Assembly: GCA_014379805.1 (NCBI GenBank)
Contig: JACMLB010000400.1
Coordinates: 1-32,941 of the forward strand
Direction: 5' to 3'
Source: Rhodospirillales bacterium
GTDB taxonomy: Bacteria; Pseudomonadota; Alphaproteobacteria; Rhodospirillales; Magnetospirillaceae
Length of the DNA stretch: 32,941 nucleotides
Numbering within the stretch: the stretch's first letter is position 1; each line of letters starts with the position of its first letter. The notes under the pieces are model-generated. The model did not search any database, was not told where the DNA came from, and was given only the letters and a program-made list of their open reading frames with translations. The position numbers and the translations under genes were made by a program. This document shows, piece by piece, positions 22,759-31,923 of this stretch.

Positions 22759-24024
22759 CTAGCCCAGCGCCCGCGACAGCGCGTGGATAACCAACCCCAC
22801 CAGTCCGCCCACCACGGTGCCATTGATGCGGATGTATTGCAGGTCCTTGCCCACCTGCAATTCCAGTTTGCCCACCAGGGTGCCCGTATCCCAGCGAGCG
22901 ACGACGCCGGCGATGAAGCTGCCGATTTCGCCGCGATGGGGCACGATGTTGCGCTCCACCGCGCGGCGCAGCCAGCGGTTCAGCACGGCGCGCATGCGCT
23001 CGTCGTCTTTCAGCCGCGTGCCCAGGCCGGCCAAAGCGCGTTCGATGCCATGACGCAGCACGCCCTCGCCCGCCGCCATGTCGTCTTTCAGCCGCGTCTT
23101 GGTTTCGCCCCAAAGGGAATCCAGATACTCCTCCACCAGAGGGTTCTTCAGGACTTCCGCCTTGATGGCCTCGCCGCGCGCGATCATCTCGGGGTCGTTG
23201 GCCAGATGATCCATGAAGCGGAAGATGGCGGCCTGGAATTCCTCGCGCCATGGATGGTCGGGGGCGCGCAAATCGGCCAAAGTTTCCAGCGCGCCCACCA
23301 TGACCTTGTCGGCCAGTTTATGGTCCACCCAACGGGGCAGCCATTTCCACGAACGGTCGGCCACCTTGGAGCGGATCAATTCCTCGTTACGGAACAGGAA
23401 ATCGGCGGCCATTTCCAGGCCACGGTCGAACAGCGCCTGATGGTGTCCATGGGCCACCAGCACCGACAGGATCCGTGCCCCCAACGGCGCCACCTGGACC
23501 GAGGCGATGCCGCGCGCCATGGCGCCGCGCATGAAGGCCCGCACGTGCTCGTCCTCCAGCGCGTCCAGCAGGGCGGGCACGAAGGTGGTGGCGCGCCGGG
23601 CCAGCATGTCCGAGGTTTCGGGCGCCGACAGCCAATTGGCCAACCGCCCGGCGCCGTCCAGAGAATCCAGTTTGGCGGCAACGACATCTGGCGCCAGGAA
23701 GTTGTTGCAGATGAAGGCGCCCAGGGACTCGCCGATGCGGTCCTTGTTGCGCGGGATGATGGCGGTGTGGGGGATGGGCAGCCCGAAGGGATGGCGGAAC
23801 AGCGCCACCACGGCGAACCAATCGGCAATGGCGCCCACCATGGCGGCCTCGGAAAACGCGCGCACATAGGACAGCGCCGGCCAGCGGTCCAGCACCAGGG
23901 TGGTGGCGATGAAGACGACAAACATCAGCCCCAGCAGACTGATGGCGATCAGCTTCATGCGGCGCAGTTCAGCCGCGCGGTCTGCTGTGTGCTTGGAATT
24001 TTGCGGGGCCGGCGCCATGTTCAT
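22759..24024 (-). CDS. DUF445 family membrane protein
   Basis: A 421-residue protein of the DUF445 (YjiN-like) family. A membrane helix lies at residues 24-45 (LIAISLLGLMFVVFIATTLVL), followed by the conserved SEAAMVGAIADWFAVVALFRHPFGLPIPHTAIIP and NKDRIGESLGAFICNNFL. A second hydrophobic stretch closes the protein (GTVVGGLVGLVIHALS). The long middle part is helical. The function is unknown. The start faces that of the FemAB/GNAT-like gene with only 27 bp between them, so promoters must overlap coding sequence. Confidence 0.9.
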   Translation of the reverse strand: MNMAPAPQNSKHTADRAAELRRMKLIAISLLGLMFVVFIATTLVLDRWPALSYVRAFSEAAMVGAIADWFAVVALFRHPFGLPIPHTAIIPRNKDRIGESLGAFICNNFLAPDVVAAKLDSLDGAGRLANWLSAPETSDMLARRATTFVPALLDALEDEHVRAFMRGAMARGIASVQVAPLGARILSVLVAHGHHQALFDRGLEMAADFLFRNEELIRSKVADRSWKWLPRWVDHKLADKVMVGALETLADLRAPDHPWREEFQAAIFRFMDHLANDPEMIARGEAIKAEVLKNPLVEEYLDSLWGETKTRLKDDMAAGEGVLRHGIERALAGLGTRLKDDERMRAVLNRWLRRAVERNIVPHRGEIGSFIAGVVARWDTGTLVGKLELQVGKDLQYIRINGTVVGGLVGLVIHALSRALG

Positions 24025-24051
24025 ACTCTAAAGGGAAACTGGGGAAGACAG

Positions 24052-25212
24052 ATGCCCGAGGGGAACCTCCGTCTGAGCGTCACCTTGCTCGGCGGCATGG
24101 CCGACATTCCGGCCCTGGATTGGGACGCCTGCGCAGGCGGAGACAATCCCTTTGTCAGCCACGCCTTCCTGGCGGCGCTCGAACGTTCCGGTTCGGCCAC
24201 CGAGTTGACCGGTTGGCTGCCACGCCATTTGGTGGTGAGCGATGACGAAGGCAAGGTGCTGGCCGCTGCTCCGCTGTATCTCAAGACCCATTCCTATGGC
24301 GAATACGTCTTCGATTGGGGCTGGGCTGAAGCCTATACCAGAGCAGGCGGGCGCTACTATCCCAAGCTGCAATGCGCGGTCCCGTTCACCCCGGTGACCG
24401 GCCCGCGCCTGCTGGTGCGCCCCGATGCCCCCGGTGACCTGCGCCCCGCTTTGGCCCAAGCCCTGGCCGACATCGCCAAGGCCATGAAGGTATCGTCCCT
24501 GCACGTCACCTTCCCCACCGAAGCCGAGGCCGATTGCCTGGAACAGGCCGGCTTCCTGCGCCGGCTGGGGTTTCAGTACCATTGGCAGAACCAGGGGTAT
24601 GCGAGCTTCGACGACTTCCTGGCGGCTTTGTCGTCGCGCCGCCGCAAGCAAATCCGCAAGGAGCGCGCGGCGGTGGCGGCGGAAGGCCTGACCATGGCGA
24701 CGCTGGTGGGCGACGACATCAAGGCGCGGCACTGGGATGCCTTCCACCGCTTTTACGAGGCGGTGGTGGACCGCAAATGGGGCTCGGCCTATCTGACCCG
24801 CGAGTTCTTCGACGAACTGTCGGCGTCCCCCTTGGGCAAGGATGTGGTGCTGGTGTGGGCCGAGGATGACGGCGAGCCCGTAGCCGCCGCGTTCAATATG
24901 ATGGGCGGCGACACCTTATATGGCCGCACCTGGGGGGCGGGCCGCGAGGTGCCGTTCCTGCATTTCGAGGCGTGTTATTACCGCGCGCTGGACTTCGCCA
25001 TTGCCCACGGCCTGCAACGGGTGGAAGCCGGGGCCCAGGGCGAACACAAGGTCAGCCGGGGCTATCTGCCGGTCGCCACCCACTCCGCCCACTGGATCGC
25101 CGATCCCCGCCTTCGCCAAGCGGTCGCCCGCCATGTGGCGCAAGAGCGCGTTGCCATGGAAGACGCCATGGCGGAACAGGCGGAGGGCAGCCCGTTCCGG
25201 GAGTGCCCGTAA
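24052..25212 (+). CDS. FemAB/GNAT-like protein (DUF482 family)
   Basis: A 386-residue cytosolic protein of the FemAB-like/DUF482 family of GNAT-fold proteins. Recognisable segments are PFVSHAFLAALERSGS (25-45), the AAPLYLKTHSYGEYVFDWGWAEAY region and SSRRRKQIRKERAAV, typical of this family; VVLVWAEDDGEPVAAAFN and GAQGEHKVSRGYLP follow. The family is annotated as peptidogalycan biosynthesis protein or N-acetyltransferase, but the substrate is unproven. The ATG at 24052 is set by GGGGAAG just upstream; the frame stays open further back, but there it lies antisense to the DUF445 gene. Confidence 0.85.
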   Translation: MPEGNLRLSVTLLGGMADIPALDWDACAGGDNPFVSHAFLAALERSGSATELTGWLPRHLVVSDDEGKVLAAAPLYLKTHSYGEYVFDWGWAEAYTRAGGRYYPKLQCAVPFTPVTGPRLLVRPDAPGDLRPALAQALADIAKAMKVSSLHVTFPTEAEADCLEQAGFLRRLGFQYHWQNQGYASFDDFLAALSSRRRKQIRKERAAVAAEGLTMATLVGDDIKARHWDAFHRFYEAVVDRKWGSAYLTREFFDELSASPLGKDVVLVWAEDDGEPVAAAFNMMGGDTLYGRTWGAGREVPFLHFEACYYRALDFAIAHGLQRVEAGAQGEHKVSRGYLPVATHSAHWIADPRLRQAVARHVAQERVAMEDAMAEQAEGSPFRECP

Positions 25213-25246
25213 AAAAAAGCGGGCGGGGCCTTCGCGGCCACCGCCC
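25211..25246 (-). terminator. Intrinsic terminator of the DUF2795 gene
   Basis: On the - strand a GC-rich hairpin (25219-25246, arms around GGGCGG and CCGCCC with one bulge) is followed by eight T from the A-tract at 25211-25218. Confidence 0.7.
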
Positions 25247-25258
25247 AAGGCCAACGGC

Positions 25259-25465
25259 CTACGATTTATTGCTCTGGCCTACGCCCTTGAAGACATCGGC
25301 CATGCTGGTGTATTCGGCCTCGGGCATCTGCTTGATGGCGTCGAGGACTTCGTTGTCCGCGTTGTTCTTCTGAGCGTATTCGACCAGCTTCTGCCTGTTG
25401 GCAGGGAAGTCGATGCCCGAAAGAACCTGCGCGATGGTCGCCGTCGAATGGCTGGCGAGAGGCAT
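25259..25465 (-). CDS. DUF2795 domain protein
   Basis: A 68-residue protein that is mostly one DUF2795 domain: VLSGIDFPANRQKLVEYAQKNNADNEVLDAIKQMPEAEYTSMADVFKGVG. It looks like a small helical cytosolic protein. The function of the family is unknown; some members occur near stress genes. GGAGGA 6 nt before the ATG makes the start clear and suggests good expression. It is monocistronic with its own terminator and follows the sodC gene on the same strand after 167 bp. Confidence 0.88.
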   Translation of the reverse strand: MPLASHSTATIAQVLSGIDFPANRQKLVEYAQKNNADNEVLDAIKQMPEAEYTSMADVFKGVGQSNKS

Positions 25466-25632
25466 GATTATTCCTCCGTTCGTGGGCTAGGGGGAAGAAC
25501 GGGCTGCGAGGACTTGCCGCCTCGCGCCGTCCACTCTTAGGGCCTAACGCCTTCAGCCAGCGAAGGTTCCGGCGCACTGGCGCCTGCGTACCCCCATTTT
25601 CATTTGCATCGCCCATTCGCCGCGCCAAACGT

Positions 25633-26151
25633 TTACTTCACAATTCCGCACGCGATGCGCGGACCGCCACCGCCCAGGGGCTTGGGCTCGTCGGCGTAAT
25701 TGTCGGCCCCGGCATGAATGACGATGGCGCGACCCTTGAGGTCGGCCACCTTGAGACGAGGAACAACCAGCGGATCGGTGGCAGTGCCGTCGCCGTTGAC
25801 CGCCAGGGCCGGCAGATCACCCTGATGGCCGCCTTCGCTCCACGGTCCCATATGCTTACTGCTGCCCTTGGGATCGAAATGACCGCCGGCGGCAAGACCG
25901 GGGACCAATTTGCCGTCCTGCTCCTTGGCGCTGCAATCGCCGTTCTGATGCAGATGGATGCCATGGGGGCCGGCGGGCAGGCCGAACAGTTTGGGCTTCA
26001 GCACCAGACCTTGCTTGCCGTCGACGGCCTCGATGGTGCCCAGGCTCGATCCGGACTCCAATGCAGTGACGGCAATGACGGCCTTCGCGGCCAAAGCGGG
26101 GCCGGCGGCAAGGGTCAAGACCAGGGCGGCAGCGGTGACAGTGGCGCGCAT
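25633..26151 (-). CDS. sodC: Periplasmic Cu/Zn superoxide dismutase
   Basis: A 172-residue enzyme that dismutes superoxide in the periplasm. Residues 1-21 form a signal peptide ending in ALA. All metal ligands are present: His66, His68, His91 and His146 for copper, and His91, His100, His109 and Asp112 for zinc, in the motifs GPHGIHLHQNGDC and GGHQGDLP. Cys73 and Cys168 can form the conserved disulfide. GGAGAG lies 6 nt before the ATG. Together with the peroxiredoxin at 1987 it gives the window two oxidative-stress genes, far apart and probably independent. Confidence 0.95.
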   Translation of the reverse strand: MRATVTAAALVLTLAAGPALAAKAVIAVTALESGSSLGTIEAVDGKQGLVLKPKLFGLPAGPHGIHLHQNGDCSAKEQDGKLVPGLAAGGHFDPKGSSKHMGPWSEGGHQGDLPALAVNGDGTATDPLVVPRLKVADLKGRAIVIHAGADNYADEPKPLGGGGPRIACGIVK

Positions 26152-26320
26152 GACAGGCTCTCCTCGGGATTGTACTCACGAAGACTTTCGCCCGAACGGT
26201 CGGTGGGGGGAAGCCTATCGAAAGAGTGGGTTGAAGCGGCGTGCATCCTATCAACCGGCAAATACCCCTACCCGGCATGCAACTTTCTGCACTCCCCGGG
26301 GTGTTGGGCCTGTAATAGCG

Positions 26321-26349
26321 TTTTCAATGGGAAGGAACGCCAGTATAGT
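26321..26349 (+). promoter_or_regulatory. Candidate promoter of the response regulator operon
   Basis: A weak -35 TTTTCA (26321-26326), a 17-bp spacer and -10 TATAGT (26344-26349), about 42 bp before the GTG start of the response regulator. Confidence 0.45.
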
Positions 26350-26390
26350 TCATGACGGATGCCCCCTTCCGGGACCCGAGGAGTTAACCC

Positions 26391-26837
26391 GTGAGTTTGC
26401 GAACTGCACCTGAGACCTTTGACATCCTACTGGTCGAAGATAATCCCGGCGATGCCCGCCTGGCGCAGGAAGCGCTGAAGGAAGGCCGTATGGCCAGCCG
26501 TCTCAAGGTGGTGGTCGATGGCGTCGAAGCCATGAGCTATCTGCGCCGCGAAGGTGCGTTCAGCGATGCGCCACGCCCCAATCTGGTGCTGCTGGACCTG
26601 AACCTGCCGCGCAAGGATGGCCGTCAGGTGCTGGCCGAGATGAAGGCCGACGCGGAACTGCGCCGCATTCCGGTGGTGGTACTGACCACATCCCAGGCCG
26701 AGCAGGACATCCTGCGCAGCTATGACCTTCACGCCAATTGCTACATCACCAAACCGGTTGATCTCGACCGCTTTATCTCTGTGGTTCGCTCCATAGAAGA
26801 ATATTGGTGTTCGGTTGTCACACTGCCGCCCCGCTGA
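26391..26837 (+). CDS. Single-domain response regulator (Rcp1-like)
   Basis: A 148-residue receiver protein without an output domain. The acidic pair is Glu16-Asp17 in LVEDNPGD, the phospho-acceptor is Asp69 in LLDLNLP, Thr99 follows in VVLTT, and the conserved Lys is 121 in YITKP. The spacing and the NPGD motif resemble Rcp1-type regulators that partner phytochrome histidine kinases; no such kinase is in the window. The GTG start has AGGAG 7 nt upstream. It lies 6 bp before the GGDEF-EAL gene, whose own receiver is related ([10 protein letters not shown] in both), so the two may receive phosphate from the same kinase. Confidence 0.92.
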   Translation: MSLRTAPETFDILLVEDNPGDARLAQEALKEGRMASRLKVVVDGVEAMSYLRREGAFSDAPRPNLVLLDLNLPRKDGRQVLAEMKADAELRRIPVVVLTTSQAEQDILRSYDLHANCYITKPVDLDRFISVVRSIEEYWCSVVTLPPR

Positions 26838-26843
26838 ACCGGC

Positions 26844-29336
26844 ATGACAGACATGGGGTCCTCTCGCCGTACTGTTCTAGTGGTCGAGGACAATCCGGGT
26901 GACGCCCGGCTGGTCGAGCTGTTTCTGCTTGAGGAACTCGCCAATCCATTCCGCATCCTGAAAGCTGCCAAGCTTGCCGATGCGCTGAGCACCCTTGAAA
27001 GCGAGCATGTGGACGTGGTCCTGCTGGACCTGTCCCTGCCCGATTCCTTCGGCATGGCCACCTTGGGACGCCTGCGCGCCGACTATCCCCTGGTTCCGGT
27101 GGTGGTACTGACCGGCACCAATGACGAAGCTCTGGCGCTGGAGGCGTTGCGCCAAGGCGCCCAGGATTATCTGGTCAAGGGCCAGGGCGACGGCGATCTG
27201 GTCCGTCGCGCCGTCCGCTACGCGCTGGAACGATCCCGCGTGGACGTGGCGCTGCGGCGTTCGGAAGACCGCTTCCGCGCCGTGTTCGAAAATGCCGGCG
27301 TAGGCGTCGTGCTGTCCGAGCCCGATGGGCGCTTTGTCGAGGCCAACCCCGCGTTCTGCGCTATGGTGGGCTATTCCGAGGCCGAGCTGCGGTCTTTGCA
27401 CTTCCAAGACATCACCCATTCCGAAGACGTCAGCCGCAACAATACGCTCCGCGACGAAATGCGGGCCGGCGGACGCAACTCCTATCATCTGACCAAGCGC
27501 TATCTTGCCAAGGATGGCCGCGTGGTGTGGGGCCGGCTGACCGTCACCGCCGTGCGTGAAGCCGATTGCGACGGCACCGACATGCGCTTCACCGTCACCG
27601 TGGTCGAGGACGTCACCGAGCGTAAGCGCCTGGAAGACCACATGCGGCTGGCCGCCACGGTGTTCGAGAATTCCGGCGACGGCCTGTTCGTCACCGACGC
27701 CCATTCCCACATCGTCCACGTCAATCCCGCCTTCACCGAGATCACCGGCTATCAGCCCGAAGACGTCATGGGCAAGACCCCCAAGGTCCTGTCGTCGGGC
27801 CGGCACGAGCCTGATTTCTATGAGCACATGTGGGAGGAATTGCGCGCCGTCGGCAAATGGCAGGGCGAGATTTGGGACCGCCGCAAATCGGGCGAAATGT
27901 TCGCCGGCTGGCAGAACATCGCTGTGGTGCGCAATTCCCTGGGTGAGATCACCAATTACGTGGCGGTCATCAGCGATATCACCTCGCGCAAGCAGGTCGA
28001 GGAACGGTTGTCCTATCAGGCCAACCACGATCCGCTGACTCGGCTGCCCAACCGCACCCTGTTCCAGGAACGTCTGTCGCGCGCCGTCGCCCGCGCCCAT
28101 CGCAACCAAAGTCTGGTGGCGTTGCTGTTCATCGATCTGGACCGCTTCAAGCAGGTCAACGACACCCTGGGCCATCTGGCCGGCGATCTGCTGTTGCAGC
28201 AGGTGTCCGAGCGGCTGACCGGCGCCACGCGCCAGGGCGACACCGTCGCCCGTCTGGGCGGCGATGAATTCACCGTCATCCTGGAAGACGTTCAGGACCC
28301 GCGCGACGCCGCCATGGTGGCCCACAAAATCCTGCATATGTTGGCCGAGCCCTTCGATCTGGACGGCCCCATTGCCAATATCAGCAGTTCCATCGGCGTC
28401 GCCCTTTACCCCGCCGATGCGGGCGACCCGCAAAGTTTGATCAAGCTGGCCGACGCTGCCATGTACCGGGCCAAGCATCTGGGCCGCAATTGCTGCCAGT
28501 TCCATTCCGAGGCGGTCAATGCCGAGGCGTTCGAGCGCCTTGCCTTGAAAAACGCGTTGCGCGTGGCGCTGGATCACGACGAATTCCTGCTGCATTACCA
28601 ACCCATCTTCGACTTCAAGACGGGCAAGGTGGTGGCGGTCGAGGCGCTGCTGCGCTGGCGCCATCCCGAAGTGGGCATGGTGGTTCCGGCCCAATTCCTT
28701 GCCTTGGCCGAGGATACCGGGCTGATCGTGCCCATCGGCAATTGGGTACTGAAGACCGCCTGCGCCCAGGCCAAGGCGTGGCGCAATGCCGGCCACGGCC
28801 CGCTGGCCCTGCACGTCAATTTGTCAGCGCGCCAATTGCGTGAGCCCGAACTGATCGAAAACATCGCCGAGGCCCTGGAAGCCAGCGGCCTGCCGCCCTC
28901 CGCTTTGGTGCTGGAAGTGTCGGAAAGCAGCGTGGTGGATAAGGGCCACGATACGGACGCCATTTTCGCCCGCTTCACCGCCCTTGGCCTGGGCATGGCC
29001 ATCGACGAATTCGGCTCGGGCTATTCGTCCTTCGCCTTCCTGCGCCATTTGCCGGCCAAGGTGCTGAAGATGGCCCAGGGCTTCGTGCGCAACGTCGCCA
29101 ATTCCACCGACGATACCGAGATCGCCACCGCCATCGTCGCCGTGGCGCGCGGGCTGCACATGTCGGTGGTGGCCCCCGGCGTGGAAACCCCCGAGCAATT
29201 GGCCTTCCTGGCCTCGTTCGGTTGCGACCGCGTCCAGGGCTTCCTGCTGGCGCGGCCCATGCCCGCCGACGAAATCGACGAAATCCTGGCCCGGCCCGAA
29301 CCGCCGCCGGCTTTGGCGAAAAGGGTGGTTGCGTGA
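26844..29336 (+). CDS. REC-PAS-PAS-GGDEF-EAL protein, EAL site degenerate
   Basis: An 830-residue cytosolic c-di-GMP signalling protein. Domains in order: receiver (10-125; Glu15-Asp16, Asp62, Thr90, Lys112), PAS (about 138-258), PAS (262-382), GGDEF (388-555) and EAL (565-815). The cyclase site GGDEF is intact at 472-476, with an inhibitory I-site RQGD at 463-466. In the EAL domain Glu600, Asn659, Glu691, Asp721, Lys742 and Gln798 remain. However, DDFGTG is DEFGSG (Glu722), KID is KMA (Ala744), and the Glu of the usual AEGVE is replaced in APGVE (Pro778). Diguanylate cyclase activity is likely; phosphodiesterase activity is doubtful. The stop overlaps the next gene's GTG by 4 bp. Confidence 0.93.
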   Translation: MTDMGSSRRTVLVVEDNPGDARLVELFLLEELANPFRILKAAKLADALSTLESEHVDVVLLDLSLPDSFGMATLGRLRADYPLVPVVVLTGTNDEALALEALRQGAQDYLVKGQGDGDLVRRAVRYALERSRVDVALRRSEDRFRAVFENAGVGVVLSEPDGRFVEANPAFCAMVGYSEAELRSLHFQDITHSEDVSRNNTLRDEMRAGGRNSYHLTKRYLAKDGRVVWGRLTVTAVREADCDGTDMRFTVTVVEDVTERKRLEDHMRLAATVFENSGDGLFVTDAHSHIVHVNPAFTEITGYQPEDVMGKTPKVLSSGRHEPDFYEHMWEELRAVGKWQGEIWDRRKSGEMFAGWQNIAVVRNSLGEITNYVAVISDITSRKQVEERLSYQANHDPLTRLPNRTLFQERLSRAVARAHRNQSLVALLFIDLDRFKQVNDTLGHLAGDLLLQQVSERLTGATRQGDTVARLGGDEFTVILEDVQDPRDAAMVAHKILHMLAEPFDLDGPIANISSSIGVALYPADAGDPQSLIKLADAAMYRAKHLGRNCCQFHSEAVNAEAFERLALKNALRVALDHDEFLLHYQPIFDFKTGKVVAVEALLRWRHPEVGMVVPAQFLALAEDTGLIVPIGNWVLKTACAQAKAWRNAGHGPLALHVNLSARQLREPELIENIAEALEASGLPPSALVLEVSESSVVDKGHDTDAIFARFTALGLGMAIDEFGSGYSSFAFLRHLPAKVLKMAQGFVRNVANSTDDTEIATAIVAVARGLHMSVVAPGVETPEQLAFLASFGCDRVQGFLLARPMPADEIDEILARPEPPPALAKRVVA

Positions 29337-30163
29337 AGCTGGTCCGCTGGGGTGCCAAGGGGGCGGAACGGCCCGGCCTGATGGACGACCAGGGCCGGCT
29401 GCGCGATCTGGGCCATCATTGCACCGACATCACGCCGCAGATGCTCAGCCCCGACGGGCTGGCCCGGCTGGCCGCCATCGATCCCCATTCCCTGCCCCTG
29501 GCGCCCCAGGACGCACGCCTGGGAGTGCCCGTTTCCGGCATCGGCAACCTTCTCGTCATCGGCCTTAATTACCGCGACCACATTGCCGAAACCGGCCTGA
29601 CCGCGCCGACCGAGCCGGTGATGTTCAACAAGCACACCGGCGCCATCGCCGGACCCAACGACCCCCTGCCCCTGCCCCCCGGCACCACCAAGCTGGATTG
29701 GGAGGTGGAACTGGCGGTGGTCATGGGCAGCACGGCATGGCAGGTGGACGAGGCCCAGGCGCTGGATCACGTGGCCGGCTACATGATCGGCAACGATCTG
29801 TCCGCGCGGGATTGGCAGATGGAACGCGGCGGCCAGTGGAGCAAGGGCAAATCCGCCCCCGGCTTCTGCCCGCTAGGCCCCTGGCTGGTGACCAAGGACG
29901 AGATCGCCGACCCTCAAGCCTTGTGGCTGCGCACCGACATCAACGCCCGGCGCAAGCAGGACGGCACCACCGCCGACATGGTGTTCGGGGTGGCGGTGAT
30001 CGTATCCTATCTATCCCACTTCATGGCCTTGGCGCCCGGCGACGTCATCCTGACCGGAACACCCGCCGGTGTGGGCCTTGGGCGCGGCGAGTTCCTGGCC
30101 GCCGGCGATCTGATGGATCTGTCCATCCAGGGATTGGGCCGCCAGAGCGTGCGGCTCACGTGA
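29333..30163 (+). CDS. Fumarylacetoacetate hydrolase (FAH) family protein
   Basis: A 276-residue enzyme of the FAH superfamily, which hydrolyses or isomerises C-C bonds next to keto acids in catabolic pathways. Metal ligands are visible in DWEVELAVV (Glu124, Glu126) and GNDLSARD (Asp155), and the catalytic region has NYRDHIAE with His83. [14 protein letters not shown] and [12 protein letters not shown] complete the family pattern. Specificity could be 2-hydroxyhepta-2,4-diene-1,7-dioate isomerase, ureidoglycolate lyase or acylpyruvase; the sequence does not decide. The GTG start overlaps the upstream TGA as GTGA and has AAGGGTGG before it, implying coupled translation with the GGDEF-EAL gene. 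The TGA in turn overlaps the next start. Confidence 0.9.
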   Translation: MKLVRWGAKGAERPGLMDDQGRLRDLGHHCTDITPQMLSPDGLARLAAIDPHSLPLAPQDARLGVPVSGIGNLLVIGLNYRDHIAETGLTAPTEPVMFNKHTGAIAGPNDPLPLPPGTTKLDWEVELAVVMGSTAWQVDEAQALDHVAGYMIGNDLSARDWQMERGGQWSKGKSAPGFCPLGPWLVTKDEIADPQALWLRTDINARRKQDGTTADMVFGVAVIVSYLSHFMALAPGDVILTGTPAGVGLGRGEFLAAGDLMDLSIQGLGRQSVRLT

Positions 30164-31011
30164 TCCGCCCCGCGCAGGCGGGGCTGATCGCCTTGATCCT
30201 TGGCGCCGCCGCGCTGGGCTTCGCGCCCATCTTCGTGCGCCTGTCCGAAGTGGGGCCGGTGGCGACCGCCTTCCACCGCCTTGCCTTGTCCCTGCCCATC
30301 TTCGCCGTGCTGGCATGGCGCCATCGGGGCGTTCCGGCAGGACCAGGAAGCGCACTTGCCGGTGTGTTCTTCGCCGCCGATTTGTCGGTGTGGCATGTGG
30401 GCATCCTGCTGACCTCGGTCGCCAACGCCACCTTGTTCACCAATCTGGCGCCGGTCTTCGTCACCTTGGGCCTATGGCTGATCTGGGGCCAGCGGCCCAA
30501 CCGGCGCTTCGTGCTGGCCCTGGCAATGGCGCTGACGGGCGCGGTGATGCTCATGGGCGGCAGCCTGACGGTGTCGCCCGAGCGCTTGCTGGGCGACGGG
30601 TTGTCGGTGCTGTCGGGGGCATTCTACGGCGCCTATATCCTGACCGTGGGCCGCTCTCGCCCCGCCGTTCCGGCAGCCGTGCTGATGCTGCGGAGCGGCG
30701 TCGTCGCGTCAATTCTGGTGCTGCCGGTGGCCTTGGCCCTGGGCGAAACCATTCTGCCCCAAACTCTACAAGGTTGGGCGGTGTTGCTGGGTCTGGCGCT
30801 GGTCACCCAGGTGGGCGGACAGGGATTGATCGCCTGGGGCTTGGCCCATCTGCCGTCATCCTTCGGCGCGGTCGTGCTGCTGCTTCAGCCCTTGGTCGCC
30901 GCGCTGGTGGCTTGGGTGTTATTCGGCGAGGCCCTGGGGCCGCTGGAACTGACGGGCGCTGGCGTCGTATTGCTGGGGATGTATTGCGCGCGCAAGGCGA
31001 GGCGCGCTTGA
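30160..31011 (+). CDS. EamA/DMT-family transporter
   Basis: A 283-residue inner-membrane protein with about ten hydrophobic helices in two EamA repeats: the first from GLIALILGAAALGFAPIFVRLSE, the second around GDGLSVLSGAFYGAYILTVG through LLLQPLVAALVAWVLFGEALGPLELTGAGVVLLG. DMT exporters move small metabolites, often amino acids or drugs; the substrate here is unknown. The GTG start overlaps the FAH gene's stop (GTGA at 30160-30163), so the two genes form a coupled pair. A link between the enzyme's product and export is plausible but unproven. Confidence 0.88.
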   Translation: MIRPAQAGLIALILGAAALGFAPIFVRLSEVGPVATAFHRLALSLPIFAVLAWRHRGVPAGPGSALAGVFFAADLSVWHVGILLTSVANATLFTNLAPVFVTLGLWLIWGQRPNRRFVLALAMALTGAVMLMGGSLTVSPERLLGDGLSVLSGAFYGAYILTVGRSRPAVPAAVLMLRSGVVASILVLPVALALGETILPQTLQGWAVLLGLALVTQVGGQGLIAWGLAHLPSSFGAVVLLLQPLVAALVAWVLFGEALGPLELTGAGVVLLGMYCARKARRA

Positions 31012-31043
31012 CTTAACCCATGCCGAGAGGCAGATTCCCCCCC

Positions 31044-31805
31044 ATGAGCACAGTCACTCCCCTTCCCGCCGGTTCCAGCCTTCGCCACCCTGGTGAAACG
31101 GGCCGTATCTCCGACCGCGTCGCCGACCGCCTGCTTGCCCGCATCGCATCGGGCGAATGGGCGCCCGGCCAGCGCCTGCCCGGAGAACGGCAATTGGCCG
31201 AGGACATGGGCGTCAGCCGGGTATCGGTGCGCGCAGCCCTTCAGACCCTGAAGACGCAAGGTTTGGTGGACGCCGTCCAGGGCGGCGGCACCCGCGTGGT
31301 CTCTGATGCTCAGACCATGAACCCGGCTTTGGCCGAACTGGTGCGGGTCAGCCCGGAAAATCTGGCCGATCTGGCGGAAATCCGCGGCATTTTGGAAGTG
31401 TGGGCGGTTCGCCGCGCCGCCGAGACCGCCACCGACGAACAGATTGCCGAACTGACCGAGATCATGGCCGCGACCGAGGCCGATATCAGCCGGGGCAAGC
31501 ACAAGACCGAGAATGACATCCGCTTCCATCTGGCCATCGCCAAGGCATCGGGTTCCGGCATCTATATGCATCTGATGGGGACCTTCCGGGGCATCCTGCA
31601 CCAGATGCTGGACTATCATCGCTACGAGATGTTCTCGACCCCCGAAGACGACCACACCATCCTGGCCCATCACCGGGCCATCTTCGACGGCATCCGTGAC
31701 CGCGACCCCCATGGGGCGGTCCGCGCCATGCAGTTGCATCTGGGCTGGGTGGTGGCGCGCTACCGCGAACAGCAGCGCGTTCGCATGTCCCAGCTGCCGG
31801 CTTAA
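31044..31805 (+). CDS. GntR-family regulator, FadR/FCD type
   Basis: A 253-residue regulator. Residues 22-86 are the GntR winged helix (RISDRVADRLLARIASGEWAPGQRLPGERQLAEDMGVSRVSVRAAL). Residues about 105-235 are an FCD ligand domain whose metal-binding positions are filled by Asp158, His162, His210 and His232. Such proteins sense organic acids such as lactate, glycolate or pyruvate. The ATG at 31044 is used; an in-frame ATG at 31020 would add eight residues, and neither has a well-spaced ribosome binding site. It follows the DMT gene by 32 bp, so it may be in that operon and control it, and it precedes pyruvate kinase by 118 bp. Confidence 0.9.
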   Translation: MSTVTPLPAGSSLRHPGETGRISDRVADRLLARIASGEWAPGQRLPGERQLAEDMGVSRVSVRAALQTLKTQGLVDAVQGGGTRVVSDAQTMNPALAELVRVSPENLADLAEIRGILEVWAVRRAAETATDEQIAELTEIMAATEADISRGKHKTENDIRFHLAIAKASGSGIYMHLMGTFRGILHQMLDYHRYEMFSTPEDDHTILAHHRAIFDGIRDRDPHGAVRAMQLHLGWVVARYREQQRVRMSQLPA

Positions 31806-31923
31806 CTTCCGTACCCATTTAGTATAGCCCGTCCTGTCACCAGGGCGCGGTAGGCGCTTGGGCCATCCTCTGCTATGGTGCGGCCCTCCCATCCGAAGGC
31901 CCGTTACCCGAAGGAAAATTGCG

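Noticed and set aside
22783-24051. Upstream in-frame extension of the FemAB/GNAT-like gene
   Set aside because: The extension is antisense to the DUF445 gene; the ribosome binding site and family N-terminus place the start at 24052.
26877-28814. Long open frame (645 codons) on the - strand opposite the GGDEF-EAL gene
   Set aside because: It overlaps fully conserved signalling domains on the other strand and shows only compositional bias.
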